NCBI GenBank assembly: GCA_944472135.2
Contig: OX235264.1
Span: 120,557,809-120,621,808 of the forward strand
DNA from: Trichobilharzia regenti
Lineage: Eukaryota > Platyhelminthes > Trematoda > Strigeidida > Schistosomatidae
Length of the DNA: 64,000 nt
Reading direction: 5' to 3'
Shown here: positions 44,029 through 52,205 of the stretch, one piece after another
How positions within the stretch are numbered: the first letter of the stretch is position 1
Layout of the letters: each line of letters begins with the position of its first letter
Made by a program: the position numbers and the translations under genes
Notes under the pieces: model-generated
Database searches by the model: none
Told to the model about the DNA's origin: nothing
What the model saw: the letters and a program-made list of their open reading frames with translations, nothing else

Positions 44029-44220
44029 AAACCATCCGTTGGTTCTGAACGATTAGATGAAGAGTTTACTGTTGTTCGTTTGTATATAAGTAAGTTGAAA
44101 ACTGAGACGAAATTACTGCACTCACGTGTACGTCAATTGGAAGAGGAACGTGTACAACATGTACAGTTAGTGCGTAAGAGTGATGATGAATCTAAAGATC
44201 TTCGAAGGCAACTTCATGCT
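44029..44220 (+). CDS. KIF5: kinesin-1 heavy chain stalk exon, + strand copy
   Basis: The exon is bounded by 'gacgacatcag' (AG at 44027-44028) and GTAAGT (44221): 192 bp, 64 codons, phase 0 at both ends. It encodes 'KPSVGSERLDEEFTVVRLYI' then 'SKLKTETKLLHSRVRQLEEE', matching the kinesin-1 stalk where relatives have 'EEEFTMARLYISKMKSEVK'. In kinesin-1 this is part of the dimerising coiled coil that links motor and cargo-binding tail. No neighbouring kinesin exon follows on this strand: the duplicated intron (45314-45769) breaks off 12 bp before where the next exon would start. It is therefore an orphan, inverted relative to the other kinesin exons. Confidence 0.8.
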
Positions 44221-44239
44221 GTAAGTCAATTATATATTA

Positions 44240-45313
44240 AAACAAGATTTTGAGCGAAAAGTTGTTTTCGGTAACCTCTTCTTCAGGCTCTACAGTTATA
44301 AATCCATGAATAATAGAGTACATATAGCCAGCAAAGGCAAATGAAAATAATATCAGAAACTGTATTGGGGTGCATGTGTAAGTTGATATGACAGTCCATT
44401 AGTTAACATAGTCAATTATAAATGTGTATAGGGTGTTTAGTCAGAAAAATGTAATGAAGTGTGAATGAACAATTAGGTGATATAGTGTAGTTTTATAGTT
44501 AATAGAATACAAGTGTCCTTGGGGTGAGAAAATGCGATAACCACAAAATACATGTAAAGATACGTTAAAAAATGAGGCACTGGATGTGAGGGTTGACCGA
44601 TAATGTCTAATGATAAAATAAAGAGGCTAAATTGTAATAAAATGCTACAGAATTGGTAGGTTTAGTATAAAATCATAAAGGTTGACAAAATAAGGGTAAC
44701 AATAAGGTGAAATAAACTGGGTGGAGAAATGGATAATAAAGACACGATATCACGAAATAATAATAATGATAATAATAGTACGAAAAAATTATGATACTGG
44801 TGACCTTATAGTGGGCCAGGGTAGACAAAGAGAGTGAATAAGTTTTTTCTGTACACATAGATCTGATCTTTCTCTATTAATTTCTAAAGCCTCAGCTATG
44901 GCTAAAAGGCGTAATCGTGTGCCTTTGGGGAGATTGTTCGGTACACGATTACGCCTTCTAGCCATAGCTGAGGCTTTAGCGATTATAGAGAAAGACCAGA
45001 TCTATGAGTACAGAAAAACTTATTCACTCTGAAACCTGTTGTGGGAAATATAAAGCTATTATCATGACTTACAAGCCCAGTGAATGTGTTCAAGGCTTTG
45101 AAGGCGTTATCTACTGGGTCTAGGGTTGTAAATATACCTAACTGAATGACAAATGGAACGAGATCCGCCTCCTGAATTTCTCAGTTATTCACTGACATAG
45201 TCGGATGGATGATGATGGAACGTAGTTGATAGAACTTTGATTGGATGCAGGAAATGTATGTGTGTAGCTCAGTGATTTGAGCAGACCATTGCATTCATCG
45301 CAAACGGATGTGT
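44240..45313. mobile_element. PLE debris with hairpin, in intron copy
   Basis: PLE 3' terminal sequence near 44270-44320, then (ATA)n-rich sequence. On the minus strand 'RLRLLAIAEALEINRERSDL' with 'CVQKKLIHSLCLPWP' (44945 down to about 44810) is a PLE C-terminus. An inverted copy of the same coding end adjoins it on the + strand. It lies only in this arm of the kinesin duplication. Confidence 0.65.
44830..45031. repeat. hairpin: ~93-bp inverted repeat of a PLE C-terminus
   Basis: Left arm 44830-44923 and right arm 44940-45031 are nearly perfect reverse complements around a loop of about 16 bases (central arms 'gcctcagctatggct' and 'agccatagctgaggc'). Both arms encode the PLE C-terminal helix, so a terminal PLE piece was duplicated in inverted orientation. 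Confidence 0.85.
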
Positions 45314-45769
45314 GATTGATGAAAGGAGGATTAACAGTTCGTGTGTGTGTTCTATTGAGAATTTATCAAAATACGGTGTGTTGAGGAGTTGAATTGAAGG
45401 TGACTATGCAGAAGTTTGTTTATGCAGCTGACCTATTATTCATTGGGGGTTTAGTCATTTAATTGCTAACCATTGTTTGATGGGTTGTAATACCTCCACA
45501 GCTGGCAAGATTTGATCATTTAGGTGTGTGTGTGTGTGTGAGTATGGATAAGTTATGACACTGCAGTAGATGTGCAACTCTGGTTAGCAATAAACGGTGT
45601 GTAGATGCAACTGATTAGTTGGCTGGTTGGTTGGTTGGTTGTTGAGTGGTAAAGATTTATAGTTATTCACACTCGACTCAAGTAATGTTTATATTTAGGT
45701 AGGTGTTATTTCTAATGTTACTTCAAAGCATTCCTTCATTTTTAATATGCCTTTGTGATTTCTTTTTCT
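45314..45769 (+). repeat. block C of the inverted duplication (kinesin intron)
   Basis: Reverse complement of 46678-47137. It contains the (TG)n run near 45527-45540 and (TTGG)n near 45620-45640. It ends in the polypyrimidine tract before the acceptor of the stalk exon at 46374-46666, but that exon is absent on this arm. Confidence 0.8.
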
Positions 45770-46373
45770 ACAGCCATATCAGTTAAGTCACACACCGTGA
45801 CTATCAGTGGCAATAATATGTGCTCGAAACATCATTCAATTATTGATCAATACTGCATCATAACGGTGTGATATTTGAAATAGACCTATTTATTGTTGAA
45901 TTACATTCTACCACGGTGTTCAATTTGTGCACTTACATACACCGGTAATTAGTGTCACACGTCCAGTCCTTGGTTTGTTGCAGACTTCAGTTGAAGTCTT
46001 GTGTCCAATCAAAGCACTGTGGGTTTCGTTTTTATAAGGAATGTAATCTGCCCTCAAAAGACCTACCAGAATGTAGCTAATGTGAGGGCTGTTTATAATG
46101 TTTAGTGGATGTAGGCAAGTAATCGTCATACAACTGTGGAAGCTTTTGTGTCTCATGTCATGGTTGCTGATTTGAACAAACTTTCACCCAGATAGGCTGT
46201 TGTATGAGCTAACACCAATCCGGTGACTCGGTGAAGAAAGGCCTCAAATTACCACTCACAACTAGACAGGTGGAAATAGAGATGAGGGACTATGGGCTGA
46301 AATTCGACTAGTTCAAGTCAGTGGACCACATCATCATCTCCACAACACACCTATCAAGAAACAGACAACTTAC
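45770..46373. other. spacer of the inverted duplication
   Basis: PLE terminal-like sequence (about 45800-45910), then SINE-like pieces ('gtccagtccttggtttg'). No exon is recognised. Confidence 0.4.
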
Positions 46374-46666
46374 TCTTTATATTCTTCCAACTTCTTCTGT
46401 TTTTCGTTGAATTCATCACGTAGAGATTTCACCTGAGCAGCATAATACTCTGATTATCGTCTAAACTCTTCATCTAGCTTTGCTTGTAACGCTGACTGAT
46501 CAGCTATTATTTGTTCACTTTCCTGACCAGATCCGGTGATCAATTGTTCATTAGCGCGTAGTTTCGCCAACTCCGCATTGAAGCTATCCACTTTCTCCTG
46601 CAATTGACGCTTACGTGATTCTGACTCGTCAATTTTATCGCTTAGGGTGCCAACTTTCACCTCAAA
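46374..46666 (-). pseudogene. KIF5: kinesin-1 heavy chain stalk exon with in-frame stop
   Basis: The minus strand runs from acceptor AG (46668-46667, after 'TTTCTTGTTA') to the donor GTAAGT after 46374: 293 bp, entering in phase 0. It encodes 'FEVKVGTLSDKIDESESRKR' then 'QLQEKVDSFNAELAKLRANE'; relatives read '(HE)AKIKSLTEYMQNMEQKRRQLEES...EELAKLRAQE'. After 70 codons comes TAA (46454-46456), probably from CAA, followed by open coding sequence for 'SEYYAAQVKSLRDEFNEKQK'. The stop would cut the protein in the stalk, before the cargo and IAK tail. Its order after the exon at 48123-48229 is correct. Confidence 0.8.
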
Positions 46667-46677
46667 CTTAACAAGAA

Positions 46678-47137
46678 AGAAAAAGAAATCACAAAGGCAT
46701 ATTAAAAATGAAGGAATGCTTGGAAGTAACATTAGAAATAACACCTACCTAAATATAAACATTACTTGAGTCGAGTGTGAATAACTATAAATCTTTACCA
46801 CTCAACAACCAACCAACCAACCAGCCAACTAATCAGTTGCATCTACACACCGTTTATTGCTAACCAGAGTTGCACATCTACTGCAGTGTCAGAGCTTATC
46901 CATACTCACACACACACACACACACACCTAAATGATCAAATCTTGCCAGCTGTGGAGGAATTACAACCCGTCAAACAATGGTTAGCAATTAAATGACTAA
47001 ACCCCCAATGAGTAATAGGTCAGCTGTATAAACAAACTTCTGCATAGTCACCTTCAATTCAACTCCTCAACACACCGTATTTTGATAAATTCTCAACAGA
47101 ACAGACACACGAACTGTTAATCCTCCTTTCATCAATC
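46678..47137 (-). repeat. block C, minus arm (kinesin intron)
   Basis: Inverted partner of 45314-45769, here in its expected place directly upstream of the stalk exon. It has the (CA)n and (CCAA)n tracts near 46800-46926. Confidence 0.8.
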
Positions 47138-47184
47138 TTACTTACTTACTTTACTTCGTCCATCTCCCACGGGAGGATGAGCGG

Positions 47185-48122
47185 TCTTCATGAACATTTC
47201 GAATCATCGCTGCCCAGGTTCTCGATCTGATGCAAGGTTTTGCGGTAGGCTTTTCCGATTGTTGTTTCCTAGACGGAGTCCGTAGACGGTTTTTATTATT
47301 ATTAATTTTTATTCCCTGGCGTTCCGTATGGAATAGATGGCTCCAACCTTGAGAGCTCAGCAGTTTCAGTAGCAGTGGGGTGAGTTTGCAAACGTCATAC
47401 TGAGCCTTCGCCCCACCGTGTACAGACCTTATTTATAGGGTCAGCGGGGTGTATGAATACGTTGGCCAGGGATCCCGTGGTTGGCGAGCGTTCTACCACC
47501 GACACGCTGATGAGGTCTAGCTGTTAAAACAAGTGTATCTTACGAGGATTTGATTTGATTGTTTGGTTACGTGATTTCATCATGAGATGACATTGCTTAA
47601 AGAAGTACTGGACAGCTGTTTCTTTCTGTAGTTTGCAACTCTCCACCAGAACGCACCTACCACAGTGGTTGGAACATAGGACTCACCGGTTACAAGACGG
47701 CGAGCTAGCTGGTAGACAGTTAAGATCGCTACTGGGTCCGGATCCGATGGCCTGTCCGTGAAGAATTCCAACTTCTGCCCATTCAGGATATCGTGCGCCA
47801 CCAGTCTTCATACTCGACCTGCTGTACTTCACGCTGGTCATGACTTCCCACTAGAATCCAGGTAACTATTACTGCCTATCTGAATAAGGCTGGTTGCTGG
47901 TCAGCATCAGATTGACACCCAGTGTTGGTTTGCAGGGATTTCATTGGATTCGGGATGATGGCATCAGGTAGATAAAAAGTATTGGAAAACTTGTGAAGAT
48001 TCCTAATCTCGGCCTACTGTGCATTCCCTTAATAAGTAAGGCGGTCGATGAACTAGTGCAGTTAGCCACTTCACCCTGCATATATAATACACTTGCAAAC
48101 CGAGTTAGACTATTTGTTAGAG
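47185..48122 (-). repeat. block A, minus arm, cutting a kinesin exon
   Basis: Inverted partner of 42906-43850 with the same two SINEs. Its upstream end (48122) lies inside the stalk exon and its downstream end adjoins block C, so it replaces the 3' half of the exon, its donor and the start of the intron. A short 'CACTCTAAC' stretch marks the junction in both arms. Confidence 0.8.
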
Positions 48123-48229
48123 TGACGTACACGTGAGTGCAGTAATTTCGATTCAGTTTTCAACTTACTTATATACAAACGAACAACAGTAAACTCTTCA
48201 TCTAATCGTTCAGAACCAACGGTTGGTTT
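48123..48229 (-). pseudogene. KIF5: kinesin-1 heavy chain stalk exon, truncated
   Basis: It starts after AG (48231-48230) in phase 0 and encodes 'KPTVGSERLDEEFTVVRLYI' and 'SKLKTESKLLHSRVR', then stops matching after 35 of the 64 codons seen in the + copy (44029-44220). The rest, including the splice donor, is replaced by block A. Differences from the + copy (Thr/Ser and Ser/Thr changes) show that the copies have diverged. The upstream intron also matches the + arm, to about 48407. Confidence 0.8.
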
Positions 48230-48409
48230 CTGATGTCGTCGTCAACAGAAAACAAAGGAGGGAGAAAGAGGGAAGGAAAAAGAAAACATGAGGAATTGTA
48301 ATCAACAGTCGGAGTAGAAATAATAAATCAGAGATGAAAATGAAGTTTCCCAAACTGACTAGTCATTTCAGAGTAATCAGTTCTAACGGAGAGGATTGAG
48401 GTTCAATAG

Positions 48410-49475
48410 TCTATTTAGCCCCATGACATTTAATCCTAACCGGTGAACTAATAAACGTAGTCGACAAAACCCTCACTCAATAACTATCAATCTAGCTGAC
48501 ACAAAACGATGTCATCTGTTAAAACAGGTCAGCTGAAATATTCTTGACTGTAATACAATGTCACAGGGGTTCATATCTCCATCTTCAGATTTCCTAAAAC
48601 AAAATATTCACTTTCAGAAGGTATCACAACATCATGTAAGGTTGATGATGACAAGGGTGATGCATACAGAAATGGACTAGCCATTTACACAATTCTAGTA
48701 ACACTAGACCATGAGCTGAACTTATTTTTTGAGGGATGGGTGAGACAGGACTCGAATTTGAAGTAATACCGCCTTTTTCAACAGAAAGTCAATGAAATAG
48801 AATAGGCAACACAGTAAGGCCACTGTCGCTTTCCGTTATGTACCACAAACAACTTTACACTGCAGAAAGTTGGATGTATTAGTCTCTGTCAATTATATAG
48901 AGAACTTTCTTTGCCAGCCACATACATGTACGTCTCAGTTGATCACTTTCTGTCTCAGAAAGTTTCGAGAAATATTCCCTGATAAGAAGAGACAGTAGTC
49001 GAACGTACTAACCAACTAACTAACTAATTTGACTACATTTCCCTTCAATTACACTCACTAATATAAACATGTTTTCTCCCCTGTACAGAATCAAAAAGAC
49101 GGTTACAGAGGAGAAAATATTCTTTTCGATCAAGTCATCAACTCGGCCGTAAATTCGTGTGTGGGTGAGAAAGCCTCATAATTATTTCCGGTCGGTGAAG
49201 AATCAAATTAATAAAATTACAAAATCTAATAAACACGAAGATTGGATAATACAAAAGATAACACGAATATAATCACTGAGGAAGGATGTCCATTTTGCCC
49301 AATTACGGATTAAAACCGCATTGATAACACAATAGGCAGCAAGTTCGGATGAAATAATACTGGAACTGAATGGATGTTTTTATGATAATTGACTGACTGA
49401 ATTTCAACACATGTTTGCATAGAAGAACAAACAAATCGGTAGACATAGTCCTTCTCTCAAAAGTGATATCATCTT
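48410..49475. other. kinesin intron sequence, no feature recognised
   Basis: No exon or known repeat was recognised. A 66-codon minus frame (49303-49503) continues from the conserved-looking stretch at 49480-49700. Confidence 0.35.
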
Positions 49476-49479
49476 GCGA

Positions 49480-49700
49480 TGACGCCTTCCATGGCTTCAG
49501 CACGTGCTACAAATGCTGTCTTGATAGCTTCCATACCATTCACTGTCTGACAGTCTTCTGATTCAAAGCGAAACGAGAAGTGGTCAGCCCATGATGTGGC
49601 GCCGTAGAAGGATAGTTTGTGCGCTGCGTTATCATTCATTTGAGTGCGATCCCAGACGTCACTAGGTAATGATCCATCCCATCATCTTACTTCTTATTAT
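49480..49700 (-). other. unidentified open segment
   Basis: The minus strand encodes 'DVWDRTQMNDNAAHKLSFYG', 'SWADHFSFRFESEDCQTVNG' and 'MEAIKTAFVARAEAMEGVIA', then a stop, with a TGA-like close of the frame. It has protein-like composition and lies in a kinesin intron. I do not recognise the family; a transposon-derived coding end is the likeliest explanation. Confidence 0.3.
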
Positions 49701-49907
49701 TTACTCCACTAATGTAATTTAATGTGGCAACAACAGCTTATGCAAATAGGCCAGATTCTATGCGACGATAACACGCTCATCCCGCCATAGTGAACTTATC
49801 AAAGCAGTGTATGCGCCATGATTACTTCCCTACTCAGGGAGCTCACATCCTTAGAATAACAACCCATTCAATAATAAAACAAAATTCATAAATACTTTTA
49901 AACCTAC

Positions 49908-50195
49908 CGTGATTCGATCATTCAAGCATTCACCAACATCAATTAGATCCTTCAACAGGCTAGACATCATTTCAGCATATTTCTTCTTCTGATTTTCATG
50001 TGCATCCTTCAACTGTGACAGTTCACAGTCTTTACTATGCATTAAACTGGTTTGTAGTAGCAAGGTTTCCTGAGTCTCTTCAAGTTCTTTCGCTTTCGCA
50101 TTAATCTCCTGAGCCTTTTGGTCATAATTCATTGCTAATTCTTCTAAGGCTTGCAGGACTTCTTTCGCTTCATCTTTCCTCGACTGGTATTTAGC
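49908..50195 (-). CDS. KIF5: kinesin-1 heavy chain stalk exon
   Basis: From an acceptor after a long (TG)n run (AG at 50197-50196) to a GTAGGT donor after 49908: 288 bp, 96 codons, phase 0 at both ends. It encodes '[20 protein letters not shown]' then 'DQKAQEINAKAKELEETQET' and 'QKKKYAEMMSSLLKDLIDVG'. Animal kinesin-1 has '(D)[22 protein letters not shown]' and '[21 protein letters not shown]' here, so identification is firm. This is coil 1 of the stalk, which holds two heavy chains together. The next exon in order is the truncated one at 48229. Confidence 0.9.
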
Positions 50196-50199
50196 CTTG

Positions 50200-50221
50200 A
50201 CACACACACACACACACACAC
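50200..50221. repeat. (CA)n microsatellite at the kinesin exon acceptor
   Basis: An (AC)n tract immediately upstream of the acceptor of the exon at 49908-50195; on the transcribed strand it is the (TG)n tract that serves as polypyrimidine-poor acceptor context. Confidence 0.8.
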
Positions 50222-50229
50222 AATAAGGG

Positions 50230-50735
50230 GAGAAAAAACTGCATTTAGACGGAACATTTCACAAAAATTACAAAACTGTGAGCATAATAATCCTATCAAT
50301 ACAATACTAGGTGAGTTATGTTGACTTCGGTGAGTATTTCTCCCACAGAGCAGACGGGATGAGGAAGAAGGGAGGGAGGATGCAGTAAGGATGAAAGTGG
50401 ATAACTGATACCACCTAGAATATAAAGGGATTAATGGACAGGCAAAATCCAAGTTTGCTGGTTGTCAAAGACGAATGGCAGTCATCATGTGCTTTACAAA
50501 GAAGAGCGAAATAACTTCAGTACTCTAATACCCGCCGATTCATCACAATTATGATGAAACGGTTATACTTAAAACAAACACCTACACTTCAGTCTGAAAG
50601 TTTCCACAATCTCCTCCCACATCTCATCTATTTACAGTCTTTCTCAACTTAATGTGTGAGTACCACGTGAGTTCAGTAATTTCACTCATCCACTATGAAT
50701 GACGATAACTCATGCCTACACCATCATAATCATCA
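50230..50735. other. kinesin intron, no feature recognised
   Basis: No exon found; in particular I did not find the exon that should precede the stalk exon at 50195. Confidence 0.35.
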
Positions 50736-50739
50736 TCAC

Positions 50740-51010
50740 CAGTGAACCTCAGTCATCATCACTATCATTATTATTTTAAATTTATTGATGACTACATCGC
50801 AGTTTTTATCATGAGCAAACATCACTCAGAGAAACATTGGAGAACCAGGAGTGAATACTGTTGGCGCAAGAAGGAGGACCGTTCCATCCCAGCTTCGGAA
50901 TATTCAGCAGTACGCACCTTGGACCTACAGCTCATAAGTCAAGCTCCCAGACCATTCTAACATTGGGATCCAATACAATGCCTTATGATTTCTATTCTCC
51001 ACTTTCTTTA
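50740..51010 (-). repeat. Sm-alpha-like SINE, decayed
   Basis: Parallel to 55320-55600 ('gactacat.gcagtttttatca', 'gagaaacattggagaa'). The minus strand holds the SINE body with 'GGATCCCAATGTTAGAATGG' and 'AGCTGTAGGTCCAAGGTGCG' but no hammerhead core. Confidence 0.5.
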
Positions 51011-51970
51011 GCGTCGGTGTTGTTTTTCTTCTTTTTTCTCTCAACATGTTCAGCTTTCTCTTGACTTTTCGAATGACAATGAAGAATGTGGATATTTGAC
51101 CGTCTACGATGACAAATGATCTGCGAACATTATTGGTCCCATATCTTACAATTCCTTCGTGAATTACGCATTACCTTCCGTCACGACGTAACTTGGATTA
51201 CAGTTGTGGAATACACTCTTATACCAATGAAAATGAATTAATTCACCATACTTCACGATTGTAACTTACAACATAACTGATCGTGTCTGTAAAAATAGCC
51301 TTCATTTCTTGAAAACACTCGCTTAGAAGAAAATATCTACTATCATTATTATTATTCTACATTGAGTACAATTCACTTGTGATGTTACGATGAAAATGCT
51401 GACAAAACTATACAAGTGTATCACTTATTTTAAATTATTACCAAATTTGGATATAAATCAAGAATAAGACTCGATGCCGTACACACTAAAGTTATATGGG
51501 GAAGTGACTTCGAGGTGTATTTTTCTCCCAAGTATTTGCAACCCATCCAAAACATACTTCGGTTTATTTTTGTCAATGCGAAGACAATATTTCTATATAT
51601 CTTGATGTGCTCCATTGAATGACTGGTTATCATATTGTTCCCACAAACCAAAGACAAAAACGTCAGAAACTAAATTTAGGTAATTTAAATAATACTTATC
51701 CATGCCTGTACATTTGATGTGCCCTACACAGGTAGGAAAAACAAATACATTTTATTAAAACATTATTATTAAGTATGATTGCTAATCGTATAATTAATTA
51801 GTTAGTTAGTAGGTGAGGAAACCAAAAAGAAAGCAACCAATGAACCGCCAAACCACCAGGGACGAACGCATATGTATATGTTACATATACTTCTTCGTTC
51901 TTAAGGCTCCTCACAGTCATTTTAGGTATTGTGTATAGGCATCGTGGACATTCTACTTGTTGTAAACATA
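51011..51970. other. no gene identified
   Basis: AT-rich; small open frames only. A PLE or LTR origin for parts cannot be excluded. Confidence 0.35.
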
Positions 51971-51975
51971 ACAGG

Positions 51976-51979
51976 TTGG

Positions 51980-52020
<41 letters not shown>
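51976..52020. repeat. (TA)n microsatellite
   Basis: About 22 TA units, 100 bp downstream of the kinesin stop codon on the minus strand. Confidence 0.9.
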
Positions 52021-52022
<2 letters not shown>

Positions 52023-52121
52023 GCAAAAGGCTTTTCACCAGTAGTCTTTCAAGATGGAACTCCGAAAGAAAGCATATGTACATATATAGAAAAATAATCA
52101 TCACTACGGGTATATGAGAGA

Positions 52122-52205
52122 TTATGATGACCCTGGAATATCTGGTCGTGTCACTGCCGTCCCACCACCGCCAGCAGTGGACAGTGCTGCATGTCCTGCA
52201 CGTAT
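52122..52205 (-). pseudogene. KIF5: kinesin-1 heavy chain last exon, 3' piece after the RTE
   Basis: Minus-strand coding sequence that resumes after the inserted RTE. In the frame of the upstream piece it gives 'HAALSTAGGGGTAVTRP' and 'DIPGSS', then TAA at 52122-52124. The Gly-rich tail after the IAK region is typical of kinesin-1 C-termini ('IRGGG' in relatives). Counting one copy of the 11-bp duplication, this piece and 54836-55011 sum to 249 bp, exactly 83 codons with stop. That exact frame agreement supports the reading. Confidence 0.85.
52195..52205. repeat. target-site duplication, RTE 3' side
   Basis: CCTGCACGTAT, identical to 54836-54846 and located at the end of the RTE (ATA)n tail. 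On the minus strand it reads ATACGTGCAGG, codons for the kinesin residues Ile-Arg-Ala-Gly. Confidence 0.85.
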
